Below are positions 31,716-40,490 of a stretch of 40,490 nt of DNA, piece by piece. This DNA comes from Lysobacterales bacterium (lineage in GTDB: Bacteria > Pseudomonadota > Gammaproteobacteria > Xanthomonadales > SZUA-36): contig JAOUCS010000020.1 in assembly GCA_029859645.1 (NCBI GenBank), forward strand, positions 1-40,490, written 5' to 3'. Within the stretch, counting starts at the first letter, position 1. The number at the start of each line of letters is the position of its first letter. A model generated the notes under the pieces. The model saw nothing but the letters and a program-made list of their open reading frames with translations. It was not told where the DNA came from and did not search any database. Both the position numbers and the translations under genes were made by a program.

Positions 31716-32765
31716 ATGGACGACAACAGAAAACAGGCATTGGCAGCGGCACTTCAGCAGATTGAGCGCCAGTTCGGCAAGGGCGCGATCATGCGCATGG
31801 GCGACGCTACAGCGGCGGAAGGAATCCAGGTTGTTTCGACCGGTTCGCTGACCCTCGATATGGCGCTGGGCATCGGCGGCTTACCCCGCGGCCGCGTGGT
31901 AGAAATTTACGGCCCTGAGTCCAGTGGCAAAACCACCATGACGCTGCATGCCATTGCCGAAATTCAAAAGATCGGCGGCACGGCGGCTTTCGTGGACGCT
32001 GAGCACGCCCTGGATCCGGGTTATGCCGAAAAGCTCGGCGTGAACGTCGAAGACCTGCTGGTTTCGCAGCCCGATACTGGTGAGCAGGCGCTGGAGATTA
32101 CCGACATGCTGGTTCGTTCCGGTGCCGTCGACATGGTGGTTGTCGACTCTGTCGCGGCCCTGACTCCGAAAGCGGAAATCGAAGGCGACATGGGTGACAC
32201 CCACGTGGGTCTGCAGGCACGCCTCATGTCGCAGGCTTTGCGCAAACTGACGGCCAACATCAAGCGCTCCAACTGCATGGTTATCTTCATCAACCAGATT
32301 CGCATGAAGATAGGCGTCATGTTCGGTAGCCCCGAAACCACCACCGGTGGCAACGCGTTGAAATTTTACTCTTCGATCCGCCTCGACATCCGCCGCATCG
32401 GCGCACTGAAAAAGGGTGATGAAGTGGTCGGCAACCAGACCCGCGTCAAGGTCGTCAAGAACAAGATGGCTCCTCCTTTCAAGCAGGCTGAATTTGAAAT
32501 TCTTTACGGCGAAGGCATTTCCTGGGAAGGCGAACTGATCGAACTGGGCGTCAAACACGGTTTTGTCGACAAAGCCGGTGCCTGGTACAGCTACCAGGGC
32601 GACCGTATTGGCCAGGGCAAGGAAAATGTCCGGCAGTTCCTGAAAGATAACCCGGATATTGCCGAGTCCATCAGTAACCAGCTTCGCGAAGAGTTGATGC
32701 CCTCCAAGAAAAAACCTGCTGCCAGTGAAGAGCAGGTCGCGAGCAAAGAGGCCATCGCCAAGTAA
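31716..32765 (+). CDS. recA: Recombinase RecA
   Basis: A 349-residue RecA. Walker A is GPESSGKT (residues 66-73). [22 protein letters not shown] and the L2 loop region [19 protein letters not shown] are typical. The C-terminus is lysine- and glutamate-rich. It drives homologous recombination and SOS induction. ACGGAGAGG gives a good ribosome site. CATAAT upstream (around 31671) could be a -10 box. I found no CTG-N10-CAG LexA box between thpR and recA. Confidence 0.98.
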   Translation: MDDNRKQALAAALQQIERQFGKGAIMRMGDATAAEGIQVVSTGSLTLDMALGIGGLPRGRVVEIYGPESSGKTTMTLHAIAEIQKIGGTAAFVDAEHALDPGYAEKLGVNVEDLLVSQPDTGEQALEITDMLVRSGAVDMVVVDSVAALTPKAEIEGDMGDTHVGLQARLMSQALRKLTANIKRSNCMVIFINQIRMKIGVMFGSPETTTGGNALKFYSSIRLDIRRIGALKKGDEVVGNQTRVKVVKNKMAPPFKQAEFEILYGEGISWEGELIELGVKHGFVDKAGAWYSYQGDRIGQGKENVRQFLKDNPDIAESISNQLREELMPSKKKPAASEEQVASKEAIAK

Positions 32766-32783
32766 GAATGCCAGGTAAATCAT

Positions 32784-33242
32784 TTGGCTTCAGACACACA
32801 GGAACAGCCCTCATCGAATGAGATGAGGGCTTTTGCGTTTCGGCTGCTGGGCCGGCGCGAATATAGCGTGTTCGAACTCGACCGCCGGATCCGTCAGAAA
32901 TGGCCGGAGGCCAGCGGCGTACAGGACCTGCTGGACGCCCTGGTCGAGGAGAACCTGCTGTCTGACGAACGCTTTACCGAATCCTTCGTCCGTTTCCGGA
33001 TCCAGCGCTACCAGGGGCCCCTCAAAATCAAGGCTGCATTGCGCACCAAGGGTGTGTCTGATTACCTGATTTCACGTGAACTCGAGGGTCACTCCGACGA
33101 GTGGCTTGACCTCGCTATCCAGTGGCTGGATCGGCAAAACATCGGCGAAATCGATTTCAACGCCAGGAAAAAGTACTACCGGCGCCTGGTGAGTCGCGGT
33201 TTCACGCACAGCCAGGCCATGGATGCGTTGAATCGAAAGTGA
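32784..33242 (+). CDS. recX: Regulatory protein RecX
   Basis: A 152-residue RecX that limits RecA filament growth. The three-helix repeats are visible: AFRLLGRREYSVFELDRRI, LVEENLLSDERFTESFVRFR and KYYRRLVSRGFTHSQAMDAL. TTG is chosen as start with AGG upstream; an ATG at 32823 would cut into the first helix region and has no ribosome site. It is 18 bases after recA and likely read through. Confidence 0.92.
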   Translation: MASDTQEQPSSNEMRAFAFRLLGRREYSVFELDRRIRQKWPEASGVQDLLDALVEENLLSDERFTESFVRFRIQRYQGPLKIKAALRTKGVSDYLISRELEGHSDEWLDLAIQWLDRQNIGEIDFNARKKYYRRLVSRGFTHSQAMDALNRK

Positions 33243-33263
33243 TGGCCCTGTGCCGCGACTTGG

Positions 33264-33385
33264 GCGTTGGCGCGGGTACCGGGCCCCTATTTGTCGGACA
33301 CACTCAAGCCATCCCTGGTCGTTCGGTCGGCTGTTCCCGACAGCCGACGGTCGGAAAAATAGGTGTCCGGTACCCGCACCAACGC
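33264..33385. repeat. Copy-specific inverted-arm repeat element, copy 2
   Basis: The arms 33264-33299 and 33350-33385 pair over 36 positions with a few mismatches. The core contains GTCGGCTGT-TCCCG-ACAGCCGAC (33326-33348). The inner hairpin has a compensating change at both ends relative to copies 1 and 3 (TTC/GAA to GTC/GAC). It lies in the recX-alaS gap. Confidence 0.82.
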
Positions 33386-33418
33386 AGTCACGCAGAGCCC
33401 CCAATTTCGCACAGGCGA

Positions 33419-33529
33419 GGCAGAGAGGGTAGGTGCCTGTTGCCAGGAACTTCGGCTGTCGGGAACAGCCGAAGAGCAAACAGGGATGTCTCGAGCGTGC
33501 CCTGGCAACAGGCACCTACCCTCTCTGCC
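33419..33529. repeat. Copy-specific inverted-arm repeat element, copy 3 (inverted orientation)
   Basis: The arms 33419-33447 and 33501-33529 are a perfect 29-bp inverted repeat. The core, read on the minus strand, repeats copy 1 nearly base for base: CACGCTCGAGAC, then TTCGGCTGT-TCCCG-ACAGCCGAA (33473-33451). Together with copy 2 it fills most of the 376-bp gap between recX and alaS. Confidence 0.85.
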
Positions 33530-33618
33530 GTCATAGCACATAGGCATCGACCCTTGGATTCGGTACACTCCGCACTCACATTGTTTTATTGCTGATACAG
33601 GTGCAGGGCCAGATCAAA

Positions 33619-36291
33619 ATGGGTATGGAAAGCGGGTCAACATCAATAAAATCGACCAACGAAATCCGCCAGGATTTCCTGCTCTATTTTGCAGGTAAGG
33701 GCCACACGGTAGTGCGCTCGAGTTCGCTGGTGCCTGCCAATGATCCGACGCTGCTGTTCACCAATTCCGGCATGGTGCAGTTCAAGGATGTCTTCCTGGG
33801 CGCCGAGAAACGCAATTACGTGACCGCGGCCAGTTCCCAGCGCTGTGTACGCGCCGGTGGCAAGCACAACGATCTCGACCAGGTCGGCTACACTGCGCGT
33901 CACCACACGTTTTTCGAGATGCTCGGCAACTTCAGCTTTGGCGACTATTTCAAGGAAGACGCGATCCGTTATGCATGGGAACTGCTAACTGATGTTTACG
34001 GACTGGAATCCGACCGTCTGTGGGTGACGGTCTACGAGACGGATGACGAGGCCTACGATATCTGGGCCAAAGAAATTGGCGTGCCGGAAGATCGCATCGT
34101 GCGTATCGGTGACAAGCCCGGCGGCGCAAAGTACGAGAGCGATAATTTCTGGGCGATGGGCGACACGGGTCCGTGTGGGCCCTGTACCGAAATTTTTTAC
34201 GACCACGGTTCGGATGTAGAGGGCGGCCCGCCGGGTTCGCCGGACGAGGACGGTGACCGCTACATCGAGATCTGGAACCTGGTCTTCATGCAGTTCGATC
34301 GCACCACTGACGGAACGATGAATCCATTGCCCAAACCCTGTGTCGACACGGGCATGGGGCTGGAGCGCCTGGCGGCTGTGCTGCAGCACCATCACAGTAA
34401 TTACCGGACCGATCTGTTCTGCGCGCTGACGAAAGCGGCCGCCGGGCTGACCGGCTGCAAGGATGCCGAAAATACTTCGCTGAACGTGATCGCCGATCAT
34501 ATTCGCGCCTGTGCCTTCCTGATTGCTGACGGTGTCGTGCCTTCCCGCGACGGCCGGGGTTACGTGTTACGGCGCATCATTCGACGTGCCATCCGCCACG
34601 GCTACAAGCTGGGTGTAAAGAAGCCGTTCTTCTACCGGATGGTCGAGCCACTCGCTGAACAAATGGGTGACCAGTACCCCGAATTGCGCGACAAACAGAA
34701 GCTGATTGAAAACACACTGCATGAAGAGGAAAAGCGTTTCGACCGGACGCTGGAGACCGGCATGCGCATCCTCGATCGTGTCATGGAGAAAATTGCCGAG
34801 GAGGCATCCGGGCAGATCGATGGCGAGAGCGCCTTCCTGCTTTACGATACCTATGGATTCCCGCTGGATCTGACCCAGGACATTGCCCGTGAGAAAGGCC
34901 TGACCGTTGATCAGGCAGGGTTCGATGGCGCGATGGCAAAACAGCAGGAGCGCGCCCGTACCGCCGGCAAATTCTCGCAGCAGGCCCAGATTTCCACCGA
35001 CGCGATCAGGGATCTCGAGCCCACGCAGTTCAGCGGTTACGACGAACTGGAATCGGTTGATGTCGTCATCGATGCGATCCTCATCGATGGTCAGCAAGTG
35101 GACCAGCTCAAAGAGGGCGGCGAAGCCTTGGTGCTGCTGGAGCGAACCCCGTTTTACGCAGAGTCCGGTGGACAGGTCGGTGATACCGGTATCATTTTGG
35201 CACGCGGCGCTGAGTTCGAGGTTTTGGACACGATCAAGGTTGCCGGTGTTTACCATGGTCACATCGGGCGACTGAAAATGGGCAGCCTTAAAGTGGGTGC
35301 ACGCGCCGTTGCACGCGTCGACGCGGCTCGCCGGGAGTCTATTGTTCTACACCATTCGGCCACGCACCTGATGCACGCGGCACTCAAGCAAGTGCTTGGC
35401 GCGCACGTGGAACAGCGCGGCTCGCTGGTGGCTCCGGACCATTTGCGATTCGACTTTACCCACCCGCGTGCGGTGACGCCTGAAGAATTGGCCGAGGTTG
35501 AGCGCTTGGTCAATCGCGAAATCCGGGTCAATCCGGCGTCCGATGTGCAGGTAATGGATTTTGATGATGCCCTGGAAACCGGTGCTACCGCGCTTTTCGG
35601 AGAGAAATACGGCGACCGGGTTCGGGTGATGAAATTCGGCGAGTTCTCGGTTGAGTTGTGCGGCGGCACACATGTTGACCGGGTAGGGGACATCGGGCAG
35701 TTCAAGATCGTCGAGGAATCTGCGATTGCAGCGGGTATACGCCGCATTGTCGCAGTAGCGGGAGAGGCTGCGGTAGAACAGGTCCAGACCATGGATGCCC
35801 AGCTGAAAAACCTGGCCGGTGTTCTGAAGATTGCACCGGATGCAATGGAAGATCGCCTGCGCCAGATTCTTGAACGCAGTAAATTACTGGAGAAAGAACT
35901 GGAAGAGCTCAAGTCAAAAATGGCCAGCGCCAGTGGTGATGAAATGGCCGGCTCCGCGGTCGAAACCAACGGTATAAAAGTGCTTGCAGCGCGAATGGAT
36001 GATGTCGAGCCCAAGGCGCTTAGGGACACGGTCGACCGGCTAAAAGACAAGCTCGGAACCTCGATTGTAGTGATTGGAAGCGCAGATGCTGGTAAAGTCA
36101 GGCTGGCAGCCGGGGTCAGTAAAGATTTACTTTCTCGGATTCAGGCCGGCAATCTGGTAAACTTCGTCGCACAACAAGTCGGCGGCAAAGGTGGAGGACG
36201 TCCAGATTTTGCCCAGGCCGGTGGCTCCCAGCCGGAAAATCTGGATGGGGCATTGACGTCAGTGCAGCAATGGGTCGCTGAAAACAGCTAG
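33619..36291 (+). CDS. alaS: Alanyl-tRNA synthetase
   Basis: A synthetase of about 890 residues that charges tRNA-Ala and edits mischarged Ser/Gly. The catalytic domain begins [28 protein letters not shown] and contains the [18 protein letters not shown] motif. The editing domain has [11 protein letters not shown] and CGGTH, and the C-terminal DHHA1 region has [15 protein letters not shown]. The frame is open to 33589. I prefer ATG 33619 (33625 is also possible) because the conserved part begins soon after. It follows recX and precedes csrA, the usual gammaproteobacterial order. Confidence 0.96.
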   Translation: MGMESGSTSIKSTNEIRQDFLLYFAGKGHTVVRSSSLVPANDPTLLFTNSGMVQFKDVFLGAEKRNYVTAASSQRCVRAGGKHNDLDQVGYTARHHTFFEMLGNFSFGDYFKEDAIRYAWELLTDVYGLESDRLWVTVYETDDEAYDIWAKEIGVPEDRIVRIGDKPGGAKYESDNFWAMGDTGPCGPCTEIFYDHGSDVEGGPPGSPDEDGDRYIEIWNLVFMQFDRTTDGTMNPLPKPCVDTGMGLERLAAVLQHHHSNYRTDLFCALTKAAAGLTGCKDAENTSLNVIADHIRACAFLIADGVVPSRDGRGYVLRRIIRRAIRHGYKLGVKKPFFYRMVEPLAEQMGDQYPELRDKQKLIENTLHEEEKRFDRTLETGMRILDRVMEKIAEEASGQIDGESAFLLYDTYGFPLDLTQDIAREKGLTVDQAGFDGAMAKQQERARTAGKFSQQAQISTDAIRDLEPTQFSGYDELESVDVVIDAILIDGQQVDQLKEGGEALVLLERTPFYAESGGQVGDTGIILARGAEFEVLDTIKVAGVYHGHIGRLKMGSLKVGARAVARVDAARRESIVLHHSATHLMHAALKQVLGAHVEQRGSLVAPDHLRFDFTHPRAVTPEELAEVERLVNREIRVNPASDVQVMDFDDALETGATALFGEKYGDRVRVMKFGEFSVELCGGTHVDRVGDIGQFKIVEESAIAAGIRRIVAVAGEAAVEQVQTMDAQLKNLAGVLKIAPDAMEDRLRQILERSKLLEKELEELKSKMASASGDEMAGSAVETNGIKVLAARMDDVEPKALRDTVDRLKDKLGTSIVVIGSADAGKVRLAAGVSKDLLSRIQAGNLVNFVAQQVGGKGGGRPDFAQAGGSQPENLDGALTSVQQWVAENS

Positions 36292-36428
36292 CGGAATCTG
36301 CACAAAAAATGAAGGGAATTGGCGCAGTGGCAGTCGCAGAAAAGCTGCTTGCTGCAAACTAATCGTCTCGCGATGGTTTTGGCATAAGCGTAGAAGACAA
36401 GAATAGCGCGGATACATGAGGTGTCCGA

Positions 36429-36443
36429 AACCAAAGGAAGGTT
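36429..36443 (+). promoter_or_regulatory. GGA hairpin over the csrA ribosome binding site
   Basis: AACC-AAAGGAA-GGTT places the Shine-Dalgarno AAGGA in a hairpin loop three bases before the csrA ATG. AAGGAA fits the ANGGAN CsrA site. This is consistent with autogenous translational repression, as known for E. coli csrA; the stem is only four base pairs. Confidence 0.45.
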
Positions 36444-36446
36444 AAT

Positions 36447-36647
36447 ATGCTCATTCTGACAAGAAGAATTGGAGAGAAACTTGTCATTGGTGACAACGTC
36501 ACCGTCACCGTACTAGGTGTAAAAGGGAATCAGATTCGAATTGGTATCGAGGCGCCTCCCGAGGTTCAGGTGCACCGTGAAGAAATATACCAACGGATAC
36601 TGAAGGAGCGTTCGGACGGGACCGGCAAGCCTGCCGACGATCGCTGA
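36447..36647 (+). CDS. csrA: Carbon storage regulator CsrA (RsmA)
   Basis: A 66-residue Csr[37 protein letters not shown] is the conserved beta core with the RNA-binding first strand, and [10 protein letters not shown] the C-terminal strand and helix. The homodimer binds GGA-containing hairpins near ribosome sites and is titrated by CsrB-type RNAs. Two candidate GGA-rich RNAs occur at 8830-9177 and 9658-9802 in this window. Confidence 0.98.
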   Translation: MLILTRRIGEKLVIGDNVTVTVLGVKGNQIRIGIEAPPEVQVHREEIYQRILKERSDGTGKPADDR

Positions 36648-36776
36648 TTAAAGTCTGAACCGGCTAAGCCGGAATCAAACAGGCTCCAGCCACCCGCGTA
36701 GCGGAAAGGGCTGCCGCCTGCATTTTCCTGTTTCAGATTTCCCCGCAAACGTATAAAATACCGCTTCCAAGATTAC

Positions 36777-36869
36777 GGAGAGGTGGCCGAGTGGCTGAAG
36801 GCGCTCCCCTGCTAAGGGAGTATGGGTTTAAAAAGCCCATCGAGGGTTCGAATCCCTCTCTCTCCGCCA
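36777..36869 (+). tRNA. serV: tRNA-Ser (anticodon GCT)
   Basis: A 93-nt class II tRNA. The acceptor GGAGAGG pairs with TCTCTCC (one G-U). The D arm is GCCGAGTGGCTGAAGGC-like. The anticodon arm is CTCCC-CTGCTAA-GGGAG with GCT at 36811-36813, and the long variable arm is ATGGG...CCCAT. The T arm is GAGGG-TTCGAAT-CCCTC, and CCA is encoded. Position after csrA matches other gammaproteobacteria. Confidence 0.97.
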
Positions 36870-36873
36870 GATA

Positions 36874-36930
36874 AAAAAGGGGGTCAGGTTAACTTTTGCC
36901 GTTTGCAAAAGTTAACCTGACCCCCTTTTT
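36874..36930 (+). repeat. 26-bp perfect inverted repeat after tRNA-Ser, possibly also its terminator
   Basis: The arms 36874-36899 and 36905-36930 are perfectly complementary around a five-base loop. They read A5 G5 TCAGGTTAACTTTTGC on the left. The right arm ends in five T residues, so it could terminate the tRNA transcript. The GGGTCAGGTTAAC motif reminds me of REP-type palindromes in gammaproteobacteria; this is from memory. From 36931 to 37176 I see nothing further except AT-rich sequence before the LRR gene. Confidence 0.8.
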
Positions 36931-37176
36931 GTGCCTTTTTGATCCCCTTTTTTGACCAAATCGTCTGTTTTCAGGTCAGCACATCATTCATTCGTTTATG
37001 TCACGTTGGAGGCGGGAAAACTGCTGACTCCGTGTAACTTCTAAAACGATGTGCAACGAGTGAATGAATACCCTAGAATAGTTCCTTTTTTAGAATTTGA
37101 AGGCAAAGAAATCAGTTTTGGTTAATTTGCCTGCGTGCTTAGCCTGAATCACAAATTAAAGATGATTGGAATCTGA

Positions 37177-38691
37177 ATGCTGCTGTCACGACGGCTCCTG
37201 ATAGCCCGAATCCTGTCTGTCGCAATCTTCCTGTTCGTGGGAGTGTGTGATGCAACGGCTGCGCGCCGGGGTGTGCGGGTGGATTTTCTCGCGTGGAGCG
37301 ATGAAACGCCCATTGACTCATGCCCGGGGTACTCTTTTTCGTACTACGTTGTGAATGCAGAAAACGCCAGGTTCTATACTTCCAGGACTCTGGGTTTTAA
37401 CGAACCGTGGAAATCCTACTCCTATTGCCAGGACTCGATACCCTGGTCAGAAGGGCTTGATACCAGCGAATACCTGAACCAAGACGTGTTCTTTGAAGAC
37501 GAATCCGTGCTCGCTGGTGAAATCGGCAGTAACAATTCGGTCAACGCGTCTCAAAATGTCACCGCACGTAAATACTCCTATTTGGGTGAATTTGGATTCG
37601 GCTACCAATGGACTTTTTATGATTTTCCCGATGGCTTAACCCTTGTTGGGTATTATGACTCTGCGATCGACCAGTCCCCTCGCATCAAAACAGCAGACGG
37701 TACCATCACGTTGTGGAGTGGTGACTATGACGGGGAATATTTCTGTTTTGAAGGCGGTGAATTTATTGGTGTTTCGGATGGTTCGACCTATTGCGAGGAC
37801 CAGTCACTTCCAGAAACAGAACGCGCAGCGCTCGTTGCCCTTTACAACAGCACCGATGGCGCAAACTGGGTGAACAACGACAATTGGCTGGACGGGGACC
37901 CCTGTTTCAATAGCTGGTATGGCGTGACCTGTGCAAACGGAGAATATTCGGAATCTGAAGATTTCGCCGCAAGCACCGTCACGCAACTTGGCCTGGATAA
38001 CAACGGCCTGAGTGGAAGCATTCCGGACGAGCTGGCCGATTTGAGCGGCCTGAGTAGTCTGAACCTGAGCTATAACAATCTGACTGGGGAGCTTCCTGAA
38101 GCCCTGGGTGATTTGCCCAACATGTTCCAGTTGTGGCTCCATGAAAACAGTCTTACCGGGAACATCCCGGAGTCATTCGGCAACCTGGGCAGTTTGAGTG
38201 ATCTGTACCTCAACGGTAACAAACTCACGGGTTTGATTCCCCATTCATTGATGAATCTGGAATGGACGAATATTAATTTGAAGTGGAATGGGTTGCGAAC
38301 CGATGACGCCCTCTTGGATAGTTTTTTGGATGATGCTAATTACTCAGACGACTGGAGCGCCACGCAAACCATTCCGCCGGCCAACCTGGTCGTCACCGCC
38401 GTAGGGCCAACCAGCATCAGTCTGTCCTGGGACACTATTGAATACACGGGAGATATCGGGCGTTACCGGGTCTTGTACAGCACCTCGCCGTCCGGTCCCT
38501 TCTCGGATGGAGGTGTAACGGATAGCAAGCTGGATACGACGCATACGCTTACGGGCCTGGAAAGCGGTGTGCCTTACTACGTGATCGTACGATCAGAGAC
38601 GGACAGCCACGATAGTAACCAAAATGAAATTGTCAGCGAAGATAGTGAATTGCTGAACAGCGCTCAAATCCTGGCAAATGGGTTTGAATAA
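37177..38691 (+). CDS. Secreted leucine-rich-repeat and fibronectin type III protein
   Basis: A 504-residue exported protein. It has a signal peptide (MLLSRRLLIARILSVAIFLF, cleavage near residue 28 at ATA-AR). An unrecognised domain to about residue 205 contains several cysteines. A plant-type LRR N-cap follows (ERAALVALYNSTDGANWVNN, then CFNSWYGVTC). About four 24-residue LRRs come next (LGLDNNGLSGSIPDELADLS and similar), then an Fn3 domain (about 397-480; NLVVTAVGPTSISLSWD). The C-terminus is ANGFE; similar GFE ends occur in secreted proteins of some gammaproteobacteria, possibly a sorting signal, which I recall rather than demonstrate. The likely role is surface adhesion or protein binding. 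Confidence 0.8.
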   Translation: MLLSRRLLIARILSVAIFLFVGVCDATAARRGVRVDFLAWSDETPIDSCPGYSFSYYVVNAENARFYTSRTLGFNEPWKSYSYCQDSIPWSEGLDTSEYLNQDVFFEDESVLAGEIGSNNSVNASQNVTARKYSYLGEFGFGYQWTFYDFPDGLTLVGYYDSAIDQSPRIKTADGTITLWSGDYDGEYFCFEGGEFIGVSDGSTYCEDQSLPETERAALVALYNSTDGANWVNNDNWLDGDPCFNSWYGVTCANGEYSESEDFAASTVTQLGLDNNGLSGSIPDELADLSGLSSLNLSYNNLTGELPEALGDLPNMFQLWLHENSLTGNIPESFGNLGSLSDLYLNGNKLTGLIPHSLMNLEWTNINLKWNGLRTDDALLDSFLDDANYSDDWSATQTIPPANLVVTAVGPTSISLSWDTIEYTGDIGRYRVLYSTSPSGPFSDGGVTDSKLDTTHTLTGLESGVPYYVIVRSETDSHDSNQNEIVSEDSELLNSAQILANGFE

Positions 38692-38738
38692 TCATGCCCG
38701 GATGCTGGATTGGCTGCAGAACGAGACCCTTACAGTAG

Positions 38739-40490
38739 CTAGAAGCCTTTCTGACCAAGAATCTCTTCCAATTGCACAGCCGCGCGTTGGCTGAAATAAC
38801 TCGCCTTTCCCCAGTGGTCGATAATTCCTGCCTGTGCCGTTCTGGCTTCTGCGACATCAACCCCGGTCAAGTCAGAATCATCTGAACCCAGTTTGCGGCA
38901 ATAAGCCCGTGTCAGAATCGCCCGCTGGCTGCGCCAGTTGTCCGAACCGAATGCTTCCTTGCTCACGATTACCGCCTGCTCTGACCATTCGATACCTCTT
39001 TCCACCTGTCCTTCCAAGCACTGAACATCCGCCAGGCCAATAAGGATAGGACCGTGCATCCGGTGTGCCGATGATTCAGCGATGGGTAGTGCTTCATGCC
39101 ACAGCTCAGCTGCCTCTGCATAATCCGCCTGTGCCATGCGTACCAACGCCAGATTATTCAGTGTGTAGGACAAATCGTCAAAGTCCGCTTCCCGGTGCTT
39201 TCGATCCACCTCAAGGGCATCGCGTAACAGGATCTCAGCTTGCGCGTAGTTACCCGATTCAAATTGCAGGCGCGCCAGGTTGTTCTTGATGGTCCCCACC
39301 TCGGGATGCGTTTCATCAAATACCTGACTGGCGATGGCCAGAGTCCGGGTCCATATTTCGCGTGCTGTTTGCGTGTCACCGTTGCTATAGGCCGCCGAAC
39401 CGTATGAAAGCATCGCCCAGATCGTGTCAGGGTGCATGTCTCCGTACACGGGTAGCAGAATGCTTACCGCCTCGGCGAAATATTCCTGTGATGCTTTGTA
39501 ATCCCCGGCGAACAGGTACAGCGTGGCCAGGCCGCCCAGGCTGCGGCTGCGGATCGATGCGCGTTCTTCGTTTGAAAGGGCGGCTTGATCAAGCGTGCTC
39601 AGCGCCAGCTGAAAAGCCTTCATGGATTCTGCATCCTGTTCCTTGTAGGAAAGGATGTCACCACGAATATTTGCCGCCTGGGCTATTTGCTGCAATGTGA
39701 GATATCTGGCCGATTCCGCTGACTCGATTTGCTCAAGCAGAGCCATGGCGTCATCGTAATTGCCCATGCTGAACCAAACGTCGGATAGTTCAAGCTGGCT
39801 GTCGATGCGCTGCTGCCAGGACTCAGCCATTATGTCGCCTTCGGGAAGGGTCTGTAAAGACTGCTGCAGCAGTTCAGTACTGCGATGATTCATTCCAAGG
39901 CTGGAATAGGCCTGCCCCATGGTTGCCAAAAAACGCGACTTGATCACCGGGCGGGCAAAATCGGTGCTGTCGATACGGGCCACAGCGCTGTCGAGCACTT
40001 CGCGGACGGTAACCGTCGTGCCACGAGCTTCACCCGGATCGGCCAATTTGAATGCTGACAGCAGAAAATTGCGCGTCTGTCGTTCTGAAAGCAATTCCAA
40101 CTCTGCCTGCGCACGCGCCACGCGTGCCTCGTTACGGGCGACCGTAGCGCGCCAGGCCAGCACCGCGAAAACAGCTGTCAACGCCAGCGAAACGCTACCC
40201 AGCAAAATCCAGCGCCTGTTCCTTCGATGAAGCTCCCTGTGGCGCAGCTGATCGTAGTGAACACCGATCAATCCCGCGACCAGCTTCAGGAAAGCCGTCG
40301 AAAATCCATCCGCTTCGCGCCTGGCATCGGCAGCCAGGGGTTCGGTGCGTTTGCCCAGAGGCTGGTCAATATCCACTAACAACAGATTGATCGGAAAAAC
40401 TGCGTTTTCTGGATCAAGGGCCGGGTCCGCAGTTGGATCTCCCCGTACCACAAATGCCAACACCGGTCGGCCGGGATGCTCGCGGCGGAA
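38739..40490 (-). CDS. Probable TIR-domain, transmembrane, TPR-repeat protein (5' end outside window)
   Basis: The frame is open to the window edge, so the N-terminus is missing. The first visible about 80 residues (RPVLAFVVRGDP, then EPLAADARREADGFSTAFLKLVAGLIGV) resemble the end of a bacterial TIR_2 domain, whose members finish with PLAADxR...DG...LKLVAGLLGV and an arginine-rich stretch. One transmembrane helix follows (WILLGSVSLALTAVFAVLAW). The rest, about 450 residues, is made of TPR units (for example ALVRMAQADYAEAAELWHEAL). TIR proteins with TPR arms can act in signalling or NAD-linked defence; the catalytic glutamate region is not in view, so function stays open. No neighbouring defence gene is visible. 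Confidence 0.65.
   Translation of the reverse strand, partial: FRREHPGRPVLAFVVRGDPTADPALDPENAVFPINLLLVDIDQPLGKRTEPLAADARREADGFSTAFLKLVAGLIGVHYDQLRHRELHRRNRRWILLGSVSLALTAVFAVLAWRATVARNEARVARAQAELELLSERQTRNFLLSAFKLADPGEARGTTVTVREVLDSAVARIDSTDFARPVIKSRFLATMGQAYSSLGMNHRSTELLQQSLQTLPEGDIMAESWQQRIDSQLELSDVWFSMGNYDDAMALLEQIESAESARYLTLQQIAQAANIRGDILSYKEQDAESMKAFQLALSTLDQAALSNEERASIRSRSLGGLATLYLFAGDYKASQEYFAEAVSILLPVYGDMHPDTIWAMLSYGSAAYSNGDTQTAREIWTRTLAIASQVFDETHPEVGTIKNNLARLQFESGNYAQAEILLRDALEVDRKHREADFDDLSYTLNNLALVRMAQADYAEAAELWHEALPIAESSAHRMHGPILIGLADVQCLEGQVERGIEWSEQAVIVSKEAFGSDNWRSQRAILTRAYCRKLGSDDSDLTGVDVAEARTAQAGIIDHWGKASYFSQRAAVQLEEILGQKGF

Overview
The window looks like a chromosome segment of a gammaproteobacterium, probably an uncultured marine or sediment lineage. 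Its conserved gene orders are gammaproteobacterial: mtaD-ubiG-gph/mupP with a YciK-like SDR nearby, rpsF-rpsR-rplI-dnaB, yfjD-ypjD next to ffh, rpsP-rimM-trmD-rplS, and pncC-thpR-recA-recX-alaS-csrA-tRNA-Ser. Genus cannot be decided from the sequence alone.

Layout. 1-5231: metabolic and repair genes (MTA/SAH deaminase end, ubiquinone methyltransferase, HAD phosphatase, a degenerate squalene/phytoene-synthase-like protein, FmdB zinc ribbon, a YciK-like SDR lacking the catalytic serine, an Ada-like protein, HinT). 5232-9856: an AT-richer accessory island between hinT and asnS. 9857-14520: asnS, iscA-like, rpsF-rpsR-rplI-dnaB. 14533-20319: pspF-like, radA, acyltransferase, yfjD, ypjD. 20427-27342: ffh, a PhoX-like phosphatase, rpsP-rimM-trmD-rplS, htpG. 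27529-36869: hslR-mutS, then pncC-thpR-recA-recX, alaS, csrA and tRNA-Ser(GCT). 37177-40490: a secreted LRR/Fn3 protein and the end of a probable TIR-TM-TPR protein.

The most interesting part is the island. Two paralogous proteins (apparently the DUF6502 family) flank a secreted repeat protein. That protein carries six N-terminal IEK(S/A)GTG heptads, a signal-peptide-like segment, then fourteen VTGNGTG units. A separate 107-residue protein carries one copy of the same EKxGTGIE motif. Upstream of it lie seven TAG(A/C)CA boxes at an exact 16-bp spacing, between two divergent promoters. One promoter drives the small protein, probably from a leaderless mRNA. The other drives a ~145-nt RNA with six GGA motifs and a perfect 13-bp intrinsic terminator: the layout of a CsrB/RsmY/RsmZ-type CsrA-sequestering RNA. 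On the other strand, downstream of the small protein gene, four hairpins each show A(C/T)GGAT in the loop, again the CsrA-binding signature. csrA lies in the same window and has a GGA hairpin over its own ribosome binding site. I infer a Csr-linked regulatory and secretion module that I do not recognise as described.

A second structural theme is a short repeat family with three copies (27379-27493, 33264-33385, 33419-33529). The ~50-bp core is conserved around a GGCTGT/ACAGCC hairpin, but each copy is flanked by its own long self-complementary arms. A related-looking 26-bp perfect inverted repeat follows tRNA-Ser.
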